A stretch of DNA of 64,000 nucleotides, from positions 219,111,827-219,175,826 of the forward strand of contig NC_068938.1 of assembly GCF_016801865.2 (NCBI RefSeq), in the 5' to 3' direction. The DNA is from Culex pipiens pallens (Eukaryota; Arthropoda; Insecta; Diptera; Culicidae). Below the pieces are notes generated by a model. That model had not been told where the DNA came from. It searched no databases and saw only the letters and a program-made list of their open reading frames with translations. This document shows, one piece after another, positions 32,071 to 43,563 of the stretch. A program made the position numbers and the translations under genes. Positions within the stretch are counted from its first letter, which is position 1. Each line of letters begins with the position of its first letter.

Positions 32071-33180
32071 AATAGTGAAAGCTTTGCTTGCACTAGCGCT
32101 TTCTCAAACAAAAAAAAAAAAACGATGGAGATCATGTCACCCACATTCCACCCCTAATCCTGTCAAAGTTTATAAACTATCCAACGGGAACGACTCCAAC
32201 TTCCTCACAAAAAAAATACTTCCCTCCGTGCCATCCCACAAGTGCTCGCACAACTGCGGCATCACGTCACACACACTACCCGGGAGCTGTCGTGTCCGGG
32301 GTTCGTTGACAGACTGGCGGGTCCCGGTGCTGTCCAACAACAACATCGTCATAACACTCCTCTTCCTCCCACCCCCCAGTTTGGCGGGCGGAACTGGATG
32401 TTGTACAGCCTGTAATTTTTGTTTTGCCCCCTCAAACCCTCCCTTCATCGGCAAACTTCCTCCGGAACACGGAGGGGAAAAAAAAGTGTTCAACCCCAGC
32501 TGCTCACTTGCTGGTTCTGGTTCTGGTTTGCTTGGGTTGGCAAACATCATCACGACAAGTCGATTATTTTGCGATATGGAGAAAACCACGTGGCATGGCG
32601 TAACGAGCTGCCACGTGGTGGTGGGGAGGGGCAAAGCGGGAAAGAGGTCCTTTCCGGGGAAAAGAACTCATATCGTGCTGAGCAGAAATGAATGTTGGCA
32701 GTGTAGTTATATGTTGTTTAAATCAATTTTTAAGCCAGTCTGTTTTGTGCTGGCACCACCACCACATACTATGAAAGGGGAGCGAAAAAAACAGCAGCAG
32801 CTCGCAAAACGGGGTAAAAAGTAAGTGTAATTGATTTAAAGTACTTTAAGTCATGTTTGGTGTCACGAAATGTTTACACCCTCCTCCGAACTACTGCTCG
32901 CTGTATCAGCTCGGAGGTACGTGAGTTGTAGTGTGTTCGCGTTGCTAAAGTGTTATGATTTATGTGTTTTTATCATGAAGCATGCAAACTGCAATTTTGA
33001 ACCACCACATCGACCATGGGTAGAACGTTGTGTTGGGGGGAAATTGCTGAATGGGTTGGAGCTGCATGCAAATTTTTGCCTTCTTTTGCGATGCGAGGTT
33101 TTTTCCGAAAAGTGTGGGTTCCATTTCGGTAGCGGAGCTAATGAGTGGGTGTGGTGATTTGAGAAAACTGTTTGGCTTTC
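32071..33180. other. GC-richer unique island with the longest open frame in the window
   Basis: The plus-strand frame 32075-32824 runs 249 codons but starts at GTG; its first ATG is about two thirds of the way in. An opposed minus-strand frame of 154 codons (32170-32634) lies in the same place. No domain, signal peptide or repeat is recognisable in either. Two CCACGTGG octamers lie 25 bases apart at 32586-32593 and 32611-32618. I read this as non-coding, possibly regulatory, DNA in which stop codons are scarce because it is GC-richer. Confidence 0.4.
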
Positions 33181-33754
33181 ACTGACAATTTTTGGAATGA
33201 CAGAAATACTTAAATAGTAGCAACCACCCTTTCCATGTGTTTGTTTAATTATTTTATATTTTTATATGTTTAGATTAAGCTAGCCTAACCTGAATTAGTT
33301 TGCAAGTTGTTAACTTGACGTTCAAATAATTAGAATTGATTTTTGAGGTCATCAAACTGCTCAGCCAAGTCAGTAATGAATAAAATAAAGCAATCAAAAA
33401 CATGAAAATTGAAAACTTCACTCAAATTTTTAAGGTCATTATTTGCCAATTTACAAAAAAACGTAAAGTTGCTCCTAGACATAGAGGTAATTTCTGTCAC
33501 TTTTTTCACTTTTTTCAAAGATTTCCAACTGGACACCGTGAAGACATTAATATTTAGTAATCTTTAGAATCAAAAATATTTTTTTTTCATCAAAAAAATT
33601 AAAAATAGTTTTAAACGCACTGCGAGTTCCCGTAACTTAACTACTGCAAACATTAGGCATGTTGTGAACTGCTTACTTCCAGCATTACTCAACGAATTCG
33701 GCCAATTTCGTGTAATTTTATTATTGTATTTTTTTTATTTGGCTCAAACTTTTT
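33181..33754. other. AT-rich tract
   Basis: A 68-residue minus-strand frame at 33330-33536 begins at GTG and is not convincing. Nothing else is seen. Confidence 0.4.
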
Positions 33755-34640
33755 AGAAGCACCAAAGGAATATTCTGATCGGTTTGGTGTCTTCGGCAAA
33801 GTTGTAGGTATTGATGAGGACTATTGTTAAACAAAATTTGCCATTTTTGCCGCATTTGTAATTATTATTTTTTTTAGCCAAAAATTCAATTTACAAACGT
33901 TTCATTTTTTAACATTGAAAATAGGACCGTTAGTTTCTGAGATATTGGTACAAGAATAGGCAGTTTGGATGAGATTTAGAAAAAAACTATTTTTTTCAAT
34001 ATTTAACTTCTATTCACTTTATTTCAGCAAACAGAGGTTCAATCTTCAATGTCTCTTAATTTTTTTTTTCTAAACTTTAACAAATATTTTTAGGACTGGA
34101 ATGGAACTGGATTTTTTTATTTCAAATAAAACATAAAGTGGACCTCCCTAGAAAACAGTTGTTATGTAATTATCGATTGCAAATTTGATTTAACATTAAA
34201 AAGCGATTTCAAATCATTTTAGCAAAATTCAAATTATTCCATTTTTTTTATCATTACTCGGCGGCCAAATTTTTGTCCATAGTTTCTTTGGATCAAAATC
34301 TGCTATTTTTTACCCTAAAACTTATCAAAAAGTTTCAAATATTAAAAATACGAATTTTAGGATTTTTTTTGTAAAAAAAAATTAAAAAAATCTGTGATTT
34401 TTTTCATGTTTCATTTTATTCGGATAGTTCTCATCAATACTTATAACTCTGTTGAAGCCACCCAACCGATCAGAAAATTCCTTCGAAAGATACTGATTTT
34501 TAAATATTGTCGTACCATTTTTGTACGGACAGCTGCCAAAATTGTAGCTGCCTTGTATGGATAAACTAATGGCACAAAATGGCTTCTTTGGTCATAGGAA
34601 AGGCTCCCACAAAATTGAAAAAAATATCATTTCCGGATTT
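33755..34640. repeat. Degenerate foldback repeat family A, copy 5
   Basis: A reversed arm (TTCTGATCGGTTTGGTGTCT, TTCGGCAAAGTTGTAGGTAT) lies at about 33773-33825, and the forward arm (AGTTCTCATCAATACTTATA, AACCGATCAGAAAATTCC) at about 34426-34480. Between them are GAGGTTCAATCTTCAATGTC and TCATTACTCGGCGGCCAAAT. It ends in GGAAAGGCTCCCACAAA. Together with copies 1 and 4 it shows that the ancestral unit was an inverted repeat of about 0.8-0.9 kb. Confidence 0.68.
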
Positions 34641-34664
34641 GGTTGAGAATTGTTCCTTTGTCTT

Positions 34665-34790
34665 TCCTGAATGACAACACAGCCTTCTTTTTTCTTTTTA
34701 AATAACAGTACTGAAAAGTACTTTTCAGCATCCATTTGGGTGCTGAAATATTTAGATTTTCAGCACTTGTATGAAAAAACTCGATGACTA
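34665..34790 (+). repeat. Hairpin repeat family B, fragment
   Basis: TCCTGAATGACAACACAGCC, AGTACTGAAAAGTACTTTTCAG and a GGGTGCTGAAATATT block match the left half of the copy at 19540. The right half is missing. Confidence 0.6.
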
Positions 34791-35766
34791 ATTGTACCTC
34801 TCAGTTTTAAAAACAAACCTGTTTTTGTAGCTACATAATTTTTAGGACCAATTCATAGAAATAGGTACCATCGATACCATATACAAATAACCAAAATTTC
34901 CAATATTTTCACAAAAATCAAACTTTAGGTGTATTCATCTTGCAAACAGAGGACTTTCAAAATTTCAGTTGACTTTTTTTTGATACCAAATTCAATTTGT
35001 CATTAAAATTGCAGTTGAATTTTTATTTCCAATGAAATTTAAAAAAGCATCATTAAAAAAAATAAACACTGCCTTTTTTGATGCCTTTGCTGAGTTAATG
35101 TATAAAAGTTTTTTTTGTATGCTTCTAAAACATGCTAAACAAATTAAATTTCACAAAAAATGCATAAATTTATTGCGTGTTAGCAGTGGAATACAAAAAA
35201 ATGGCAAACTTATTTAACCATTTTTTTTCGTTTTATTTATTGAGTTATTATAACAAGTAAAAATGAGTTGTTATCGAAAAGTACTCTTTTACAATAGGGT
35301 AATTCTCCGCCAACTCACACAGCAGTTGCCCCGACCCCTCTTCGATTTGCGTGAAACTTTGACCTAAGGGGTAACCGTTTTTTGATATCTCGTGACGGAG
35401 GGGCGGTACGACCCCTTCAATTTTTGAACATGCGAAAAAAGAGGCGTTTTTCAATAATTTGCAGCCTGAAACGGTGATGAGATTGAAATTTGGTGTCAAA
35501 GGGACTTTTATGTAAAATTAGACGCCGTACACAGTATTCCGATAAAACGAGTTTTTCATCGAAAAAAAAAAACACTGTAAAAGTTTTAAAAACTCTGCTA
35601 TTTTCCGTTACTCAACTGCAATTTTTTTTGGAACATTTCATTTTAAGGGAAATTTAATGTACTTTTCGAATCTACATTAAACCAAAGGGTCTTTTTTTAT
35701 TTAGAACAAAAATTTGCAATTTTAAATTTCCTGTTTTTTCTAACTTTGCGGGGTTATTTTTTGGAG

Positions 35767-35986
35767 TACACAGAAAAAAAATGATGGTAATATTCATCAG
35801 GAAATCTGTGTCAAAAAAATGATGAATTTTACCTCAGAAAATGATGAATTTTCATCAGTTTTTGATGAATATTTATCAGGTTCACATTTTTACCCATTTT
35901 TTAAGTAATATTACATAAAAAAAAGAGGTAATATTCAACCTACCAAATTTTCAACATTTCAAAATTAAACTTTTTTTTTCTGTGTA
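35767..35986 (+). mobile_element. CACAGAAAAAAA-type MITE, copy 1
   Basis: TA then CACAGAAAAAAAATGATGG on the left; TTTTTTTTTCTGTG then TA on the right. The interior has repeated GATGAATTTTCATCA-like units and a GTAATATTACATAAAA block. The same element lies in opposite orientation at 36119-36348. TA at both edges fits a two-base duplication. Confidence 0.85.
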
Positions 35987-36118
35987 TATCAATGTTCTAC
36001 AAAGTTGTATGCTTGTTTGTATGCCTCTAAAACATGCTAAGAATGAAAATTTCACAAAAATTGCGTGAATCTATTTGCGCGTTTAAAAGTGGAATACAAA
36101 AAAAAAACTAATTTTACC

Positions 36119-36348
36119 GCACAGAAAAAAAGTTGAATTTTGGAATGTTGAAATTTCGGTAGGTTGAATATTACCTCTTTTGTTGAGTAATATTACATAA
36201 AAAATGTTTAAAAATGTGAACCTGATGAATATTCATCAAAAACTGATGAAAATTCATCATTTTCTAGGGTAAAATTCATCATTATTTTAACCACTAAATC
36301 TGTCACCATTTCCTGATGAATATTACCATCATTTTTTTTTTCTGTGCG
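36119..36348 (-). mobile_element. CACAGAAAAAAA-type MITE, copy 2, inverted
   Basis: The interior runs TTGAATATTACCTCTTTTGT, GTAATATTACATAAAAAATG, AACCTGATGAATATTCATCA and so on, the reverse complement of copy 1. The flanks read CG on both sides, a different two-base target from the TA of copy 1. Confidence 0.83.
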
Positions 36349-36654
36349 ATTTTTTCCCTTCCTAAACTTATAAATTTACTTTATCAGAAATTCGAGTTTA
36401 AAAAAAAAATGCATAGATTAAACTTAATAAATATGTTTTTGTTTTTATTTTTTGAGTCGTTATTACTAGTAAAAATTAGTTTGTTATCGAAAAGTAATCT
36501 TTTAAAATATTGAAAAGTACAATACGCAAATCCAAGAAAGTTTCACCTCTGGACCCTTATTTTGCTCTTCAAAGCCCAAGATTTCTAAAACTAAGCATGT
36601 ATCTAAGCAGCATTCGTTAAGTAATCTGCTCTTTTAATAATTTTATTTTTTTAA

Positions 36655-36770
36655 TACCGTCATCAGGCGTGACATTGGGTCTGGGGGGTGAGATTGAGTC
36701 ATACAAAAAAGCCGAAATTTGTATGACCCAATCTCACCCCCCAGACCCAATATCACCCCCGATGACGGTA
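36655..36770. mobile_element. Palindromic MITE, GGGGTGACATTGGGTCTGG family, short copy 2
   Basis: Nearly one perfect hairpin: CCGTCATCAGGCGTGACATT through GAGTCATACAA, a short AT centre, then the mirror image to GATGACGG. TA flanks both ends. It is very similar to 9443-9556. Confidence 0.9.
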
Positions 36771-36939
36771 TGTAATGTGTAACGAGTACATAAATGAGCA
36801 AACATAAAATAATATTTAAAGAGGAACTGCACTTGGCGTTTCTCAATAGAATCTAATTTAATAACGCCACGAGGTAGGCAATGAGAAACTGACATACAGT
36901 TTCTCAGATTTGAATTTAAATGAGATCCAACGTTCGCTA

Positions 36940-38560
36940 GAGATACACTACAGCTTGTCGATCATCTTGGTGGCCGAGTGGCATAAACTCTGCCTTGAGG
37001 TGGGGTCATCAACCGGATTCGGGGAGTTCAACCTGCTAAGATCTTCCGAGGGGAATTCGCAAACTCGCGGTTTCAGGGAAGACGAACTAGCTGTTCGGGG
37101 TGAAACGGGCGAGGGGTTTCCGAACGATTGTCCTACGCCGAAGGTATGAGATGGATTGAAATTTGAGTTAAATCGCTCAATTTCTCTTCGCGAGGAGTTA
37201 AGCGATTTCCGGGCTCAGGCTTTCTCCACACCGCGGCGTTCTGACTTGAAACCCCAGCGGCTCACTTTATCCAGTTCCGCGAAGGAGGCTACAGGTGTCC
37301 TTTTTCTCTAGTGCGCGTCGTGATCTTTCTAGTTAGGTAAATTTTAAATGTGAGTTTGTCTTTGGGTTGTTTTAAGTTGAAGTTTGTGTCCTTTCCCTGT
37401 GTTTAGTTTAGCTAGAAGCTTAGGGCCGTTTTCGTGTGGCGGCAGTAGTGTGCTCGTGTTGGAAAACCAGGTGTTTCGGTAAGGTATTGTGCTACCCCCA
37501 TGTGCCAGTGCTCAGTGCGTTCTTTCCCCAAGTGTAGGCCACGCTACAGGCCCCAATCCACTCGCCGTCACGCGGCAAAACGCCCCTGGATCGACCCAGG
37601 ACATCACCAGCCCAGGTTCGGCATCGCTACGCCGGACGAACCGCGTACGTCACCACACGTGGTTCCGGAACTGACCGGCTTCCGCCGGAGAAGGACGACA
37701 GCAACCGTCAACCGTCTGCGTCCACCGCATCGGCCACGCGCAACAGCAACCGAGCACGTGCGTCAGTATCAGCGCGACCTCGCTGAGGTCCGAGCAGCGG
37801 CCCGCCTTCGAGTGGCGGCCACGATAGGTTCGGCGTGAAACCACGTTGAGCAGCACCAACATCAACAGCAGCAGGGAGTAGTCGTTTCAGCATTCGCTGG
37901 CGGCGTTCGAGATCCGGTAGGTGAAACCACCGCGACCAGAGCAGCAGGAGAGCACCAGGTAACATCCGCAGCAGCAAACCGTCGAGTTCGGCGGCCACGT
38001 GATCAACGCACTCAAAAGGGACGTGAGTAGAACGCATGTTTGATTAAAGTGATAAGTCCATGGCCCACTTGCCCGCAACCTAAAGCCCCCAGGTGCGAGG
38101 CCGATTACACGTCCTTTGACGTGCCCAAAAACCGTCCCGTCTGAGCACCCCTTGACTTAAACGCACACACCAACATAGAGCGCAAAACATAAGCACAAAG
38201 TAGAAACCCGAAACACACGACAGATACCAGGCTAACAGGGAAAGGAAGAGGGGAGGACCGCCGGCAAAAACCGAAAATGTGCACAAAACAATGAATGAAC
38301 GTTCAAACACCAACACAAATGTACCACACACTTCTGTAAAATAAACACTCAACACCAACACCAATGTCGACATTAGTCTAGACACCAACCAAACTCTAGC
38401 TACGGACTGATCCTTAGGATGGTCCAAAAATAAACTCATGATTAGTTCGCGATCGTAAATAAATGTAGTTTTTACGCTATTTTTCTATTTTATTCCTTTT
38501 TTTTTACTGGTGGGTGGGCTCCTTTCTCCCACCGGGCAACCATTGCGTCTTTTCCGGCTC
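36940..38560. other. GC-rich block of unknown nature, possible retroelement or gene remnant
   Basis: This is the most GC-rich block of the window, with sharp contrast to its surroundings. Near 36971 is TGGCCGAGTGGCATAAACTC, which resembles a tRNA A box, but no good B box follows. The segment 37480-38040 is CAG- and CCG-rich with open frames on both strands (112 codons plus, 109 codons minus), and 38080-38439 gives a hydrophobic 119-codon minus frame. AATAAA-like signals occur at 38340, 38428 and 38456. Three CACGTG sites lie at 37656, 37755 and 37996. No reverse transcriptase or gag motif is visible. It could be a transcript end, an LTR-type remnant, or a conserved island. Confidence 0.3.
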
Positions 38561-38931
38561 TTGGACAAACTGGGAAACTGGAAGGGCCAAGGGTGATGAT
38601 TAGCTGCGGAAGTTCTGAGTCTTCTTCAAGTGGATATCTTTTCTTGGATTTTCTCATTGGGTAATTGTTCGGTAATGTTCTCGCTTTGTTTTTCTGCCGT
38701 CAGTGAACTTCCTTTCCCCCTGTTCCGGGATAAACTGAACCCCCTCTGGAGGTCTCAATAGCTGGGCAAACTGAAAACAGGTGGATGGTCTCCCTCAGGA
38801 GTGGCGCTTAAGCCATCTCACTTACCATCAGGAAGTTCGACAAGCTGGCGTGCTATAAATGTTCGAGTAATTAAATAATTTATAAAACCAAACCATTTCT
38901 GTAACGAATACTCGCAAATACTTTTTTGTGA
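38561..38931. other. Unique DNA, no gene
   Basis: Moderately complex sequence with no open frame or repeat of note, running up to the inverted transposon copy. Confidence 0.4.
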
Positions 38932-39866
38932 TACCGTAAACCGGGGTGACTTTGATAGGATTTCAATTTGTTTTTAGAATATTTTCCAACAGGTAAGGTT
39001 TTTCTCAAGATTATTATTTTTAAAACATGTACTGGGGTAGGCCACACAAAGTCCATGCACTATTCAGGAAAAAAAGTTTTTTCAATAGTGTTTAGAAAAA
39101 TAGTTACGTTAAAAATTCTTAGTTTTAATTCCGGGGTGACTTTGATAGTCATAGTTTTTCTTGTTAAAATCATATTTAAGATGTTCAAACTTTATTTGTA
39201 CGTTAAATGTACCATCACTAAAGTAGCTGATATAGTTTGTAAGAAAAAAAAATCAATGTTTATGTTAAGTTAACTAAGTTTATAAGCTTTTTAACAAAAT
39301 ACATATAAATTTTAGGTAAAATTGTTAAAAAGTCGGAATTTTGCCTGAAATTTGTTAAAACTAGTTTTGTTTACAAAATTATCGATTTCTATTGCATTTT
39401 ATACTGAATTCGAAGCACGAATCACAAGTTTTCACATTTTACATGAAATTTGTTCAACTGAAAATGCCTATAAATTTTGAGTTTTTTTTAACTGTGTTTC
39501 AAAAACACATATTATTTATTATTTACAAACTTATTTAACCTTCTCCTAGTGGAAAATTGTCCAAAGAATCCGAAAATTCATTCCATTTTCCGATTAAAAA
39601 TCATGATCATTGAGAAAATCATGACACTTTGAGAAGTTTAAAATAATGACTTCCATCAACATTTTCTTAACTATAGTTAACTAACTTTATAAACCTTTCA
39701 AAAATTTATGAAAAGTTCTTCTTGAGGTACTTTGAACACTTCTCTACCACGGTCAGTATGTTTCTGAACCATTCCTTACGTATTTTAAATGTACTCTTCA
39801 TTTTGCGGAAAAATCGCAAACCTATCAAAGTCACCCCGGCTATCAAAGTCACCCCGTTTTACGGTA
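38932..39866 (-). mobile_element. TA-type transposon, GGGGTGACTTTGATAG family, long copy 2 (inverted)
   Basis: The left end TACCGTAAACCGGGGTGACT and right end CACCCCGTTTTACGGTA give clean inverted termini with TA at each edge. The whole 935 bases are the reverse complement of 21350-22286, including a GGCCACACAAAGTCCATGCA block and the internal TTCCGGGGTGACTTTGATAG. Its termini are better preserved than those of copy 1. The frame at 38968-39273 is not shared with copy 1 and is not a gene. Confidence 0.92.
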
Positions 39867-40340
39867 CTCAACAAGTTCTAACAAACCATGTAAAAAAAAT
39901 CGAAAAAGGATAAGAATAACAGTATGCTTTGCAACTGCAATTGGTTCAAAACAGAAATAATTATGTTTGATCACAGCAGAGCTAATCACAATTTCCATTA
40001 GTTGTACACACCACTTGGCGCTTATCAAACTAGAAAAATCAAATACAATATGTGCAAATAAATCGGTTTTATGTAATTATTGATATTGAGATTGGAACAA
40101 AGTGCATTTTGTGACTCGAGCTTCAAAATTGTGGTATCAAAATGAAACGATTCAATTTTCTATTCAATTTTAAACGTGGTATGAACTTTTTGCTGTTTCA
40201 ATTTTTTTAAATGACTATATCGTACGATAGCTTTAAGGATAATCGTATTAAAGAAGTAAAATAAAATCCTTTTCCAGTCGTTATGATCTAAATACTCCAA
40301 TGAGGATTAAATACTCAACTCCACCGGAACTTTAAGAATC
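39867..40340. other. AT-rich tract
   Basis: No repeat or frame is supported. Confidence 0.4.
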
Positions 40341-42850
40341 GATTTCGCTCTAATTGAACCCACTTCGCAGAAAGCCACATCGTGTGCAAAAGTCTTCGAA
40401 GGTAGGTAGCGGTATACGAAGGTGCAGCAAAATTTTATGGATAATTAAACGGCTTGGCAGGCTTGGCGGTAATCAAATTTCCGGAGGAATTTATTTCCAA
40501 TTAACGGAAACGAAACCCGATAGCCGATTGGGAGAGTCTTCTTTGAGTTTGTGAAAAGCATCAAATTGAAACCGGGTGAAGGGAGGAGAGGGGGAAAATG
40601 TTTTCGATAATTTCCCAAAGATAAGATTCGGTTTCTCGCAACAGTATAGTGCAAGAGCAAAGAGGTTCAACGCCGGATGGAGAGATTGCTCGATACTCGG
40701 CAAAACCCGGATGATTATGGGTTGCTGACAGGAGCTGAAGACAAAGAGGCTGTCCGGACGTCCCAACAGGTGTGAGCCCGGGCAGGACGTTGCGGTTTTT
40801 TGGGGGAGATTCGATACCGATGGCTACCGATGGACCATGTTTGCTTACCGTGCAGTGAGGCGGGTTTGGAACTATGGGAAGGATTCGGAAAAGTGTCCAA
40901 AATTTCCCCGTTCTACAGAATGTGTGAAAACAAGCAACAAGAACACGTTCTCCTGGCCTAAACAAAGGCGCCCAGGCCGGTTGCCGTCATTCAGGCTCAG
41001 GATTCTAGTGAAAGCGTTTGATCCTTTTCCGGAAAAGCGTGTGTTTGTGTGAAGGTGTGTTTGTGTTTGCTGAAAGAGTGACACTGTCGTCGTGTTGTGT
41101 TGTGTCGTGCCGTTGTTGGCTTTGAATAAAACATTATGGTAATGACGGAAAGGGGTTTTAGGAACAAGGTGCCCCAATATCGGATCAGTGAGTCTGAGTC
41201 TGTGTTGACAGGTACCGCAAATTATGCAGCGTCGAAATTGATTTAGAGCTCCACAATGAGCTCTGACTGGTTGGCTGGGCCGGGATTTGACGAGAAGGGA
41301 AACTCGTGAATAAATGAATTAATGGTGCAGACAACTGACGGACGGCTGGCTGAAGTAATGAAACCCTGGATGACTCAATAACACTGCAGTTGTCTATCGA
41401 TAAGAATCAATTGTCTTTCATGACCATGGTGGCAATCGTGGTCTCATTTTCAGTCACGAAATTCAGCAGGCTAAATTGAACGTATTAAGTATTAATTTTC
41501 GATACATTACTGCAAATAATTTTGCGTACTACACATATAGAATCAAAATCTCTATAACAACTGTTACTTCAACATTTCCCAGAACCTCTTTAGCTCCCCT
41601 TCAGCCAGAATGCAATCCCTTCTGGTAAAGTCAGAGCTCTTTCTCCATATTTTCACCGCAAGCTGCTGCTGCTGTTGCTTCATGTTTATTTATACACTTG
41701 CTTGCTGCAGCTGAGGTTTTCCTTCACGTTGCAGCCACACACACACCCGGAAACTGTGTATGAGGGGGTAGGTGGAAATGAATTGAAAATTAATTAGTTG
41801 CTGCTGCTGCAAGGGCGCCGGAAGCAGGGCTTTGCTTGACTTGACTTGGTTATCATGAAATGGAAAATATTGTTTCTTCGTGGAAAACAAATGAATAAAT
41901 GATGGGGACTGAATTCTTGGAAATTGAAATTAATTTATACTTATTTCCTCATTTTTGGACGGCATCGTTAGAAAACAAAATTATTAATCAATAACAAAAC
42001 AAAAAACAATTTGGCTACATTTATTATATTCACGCTGTCAGCAGCTGTTTCCCAAACTGAATCAGACAGCCCAAAATAACATAAAAACATGCCATTCACG
42101 CCCCCAAATACCTTTCCCATTGCTGTCGGAATCGATTCCATTCCAAAAGATTGACTGACGTTCTCTACTGCTACTACCATCGGTATGCCTAGAACCCACA
42201 AACCCTCCGCCCCCTCTCCCAAACCAATCCAGCCCATCGAGATGTTCATTGAACTGCGTTTGATGTAGCCCAGCCCTTAACCACACGAAACCATGGCTTT
42301 AAAACAATCCCTGTAATGGATTGCCCCACCGGTTTCGGATTCAATCGTACGAACACACTTTCAATTAGAGCGAGCGCAGGGGTTGAATTGAATCTTGATC
42401 CCGACGAGGACGACGACGATGATGATGATGTCCCTTTGTTTGAGTGAAACACATTCTCTTTATTAAAATTTCATTCGTTCCTAGTGCAGTGGGTGTAATG
42501 TAATGTCGTGCTACCGGGAGGTAATGATTATAATGTTGGAAGTTCGTTTTATCTCCGTTAACAGTGGTCCCCGTGGTTTCTGGAGGGCCTCGGGGATACA
42601 TGAAAGAGAGCAGATTTCCGATTGGATGATGCTGGGAATTGTAGCTGACATGACGTTGACTATTTTCCATTGCTTTTGTTCTTTTACAGTTGATTGGCAG
42701 GTTGCAACAAACATAAAATAAATAGAATATGCTGAAGCAAGAGTGTTCAGCAAAAAAAAAAAAAAGAACAACGTTTAATTAATAAACATTTACTACAAAG
42801 AGAAAGAAAATTAATTTTGCTAAATTTGAATGGATGAAAATAATAAGTTT
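40341..42850. other. Large unique GC-richer island
   Basis: About 2.5 kb of single-copy-looking DNA. Many overlapping frames up to 134 codons occur on both strands. The longest (40561-40965, minus) starts at TTG and has no recognisable domain. CTG-type triplet runs near 41661-41680 and 41801 and a GAC/GAT run at 42405-42430 generate homopolymeric residue runs. No gene is supported. Confidence 0.45.
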
Positions 42851-42854
42851 TTAT

Positions 42855-43030
42855 ATTCGTGAAATTCTCCACCAGCTCACACGAATTCAACCCCTCTTCG
42901 ATGTGCGTGAAACTATAATCTAAGGGATATTTTTTGTACATGAACAAGAAGCCGAATTCCATTTTTCGATATCTCGTGATTTTTCTTTTCTTTAAAAAAA
43001 ATACGTGTTTTTCAATATATTTGTATGCCC
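42855..43030 (+). repeat. Repeat family C, diverged fragment
   Basis: AAATTCTCCACCAGCTCACA, CCCCTCTTCGATGTGCGTGA and TTTTCGATATCTCGTGAT match the conserved stretch at about 35297-35400 in the same orientation, with internal rearrangement. A further piece of the same family (GGGGTAAATTTATCATTTAG, TTTTGCAGGGTAATGTTT) appears at about 43984-44060. Confidence 0.6.
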
Positions 43031-43089
43031 GATTTGATGGCGCACTCAGAATTTAAAAAAAAGTAGTTTATGCAACAAGTTGCAAAAAG

Positions 43090-43500
43090 AAGAGTTTGCA
43101 ACTTTGTCGTAGATTTATTCAACGAGGTTCACCGAGTTGGAAAAATACGACGAGTGCTGAAAAAATCAAGTTTTGCAACGAGTTCCAAACAACATTTTTT
43201 GCAATTCCGAAAAAAAAGTGAAATTTTAAGTCAAATTCTCATGTATTTTGTCAATAAATCGTTTAAATAAAAAAAAAATGGAAAGTGTTACTTTTCGAAA
43301 CAAGTGCTAAAAAGTTCAACTTTTCAGCACCCATTTCAGTGCTGAAAAGTAGAACTTTTCAGCATTTATTTAGGAAAGTGTTGCTATTCGATTCTGTTAT
43401 TATTATTGTTCTGTTATTTTTGGTACAGAAAAATAAACTATTCGTCGTTCAAGAATGACAGGAAAAGTAAGTAGTTTCACGACGGAATTGCAAAAACGTA
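43090..43500 (-). repeat. Hairpin repeat family B, copy 2 (inverted)
   Basis: The reverse complement of 19540-19870: GAGGTTCACCGAGTTGGAAA, ACGACGAGTGCTGAAAAAAT, then the paired CTGAAAAGT palindromes and GTCGTTCAAGAATGACAGG. It is better preserved than the fragments elsewhere. The 66- and 80-residue frames over it are repeat shadows. Confidence 0.75.
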
Positions 43501-43563
43501 TTTTTCATAACAAAAAATACAAACATAGTTTTAAAAAATTCAGCAAATTTTTCCTAACTAAAC

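Larger units (their letters stand above)
35020..36515 (+). repeat. Repeat family C, tandem partial copies carrying two nested MITEs
   Basis: The block CTAAAACATGCTAA ... GTGGAATACAAAAA ... GTTATCGAAAAGTA occurs at about 35125-35290 and again, broken by an insertion, at about 36025-36510. Between them lies a conserved stretch starting GGTAATTCTCCGCCAACTCA (35297), with CCCCTCTTCGATTTGCGTGA and TTTTGATATCTCGTGACGGA. A diverged copy of that stretch lies at 42855. MITEs at 35767-35986 and 36119-36348 interrupt the second unit. Confidence 0.65.

Noticed and set aside
32075..32824. 249-codon plus-strand open frame, the longest in the window
   Set aside because: It begins at GTG, lacks an early ATG, is opposed by a 154-codon minus frame, and contains no recognisable domain. 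The GC-richer composition explains the lack of stops.
36966..37025. tRNA or SINE head in the GC-rich block
   Set aside because: TGGCCGAGTGGC resembles an A box, but no adequate B box or cloverleaf follows.
37708..38439. Hydrophobic minus-strand protein (119 codons) and neighbouring frame
   Set aside because: Frames are open on both strands in a GC-rich block. There is no signal peptide plus domain pattern and no supporting splice or start context.
40561..40965. 134-codon minus-strand frame
   Set aside because: TTG start, several competing frames in the same island, and no family resemblance.
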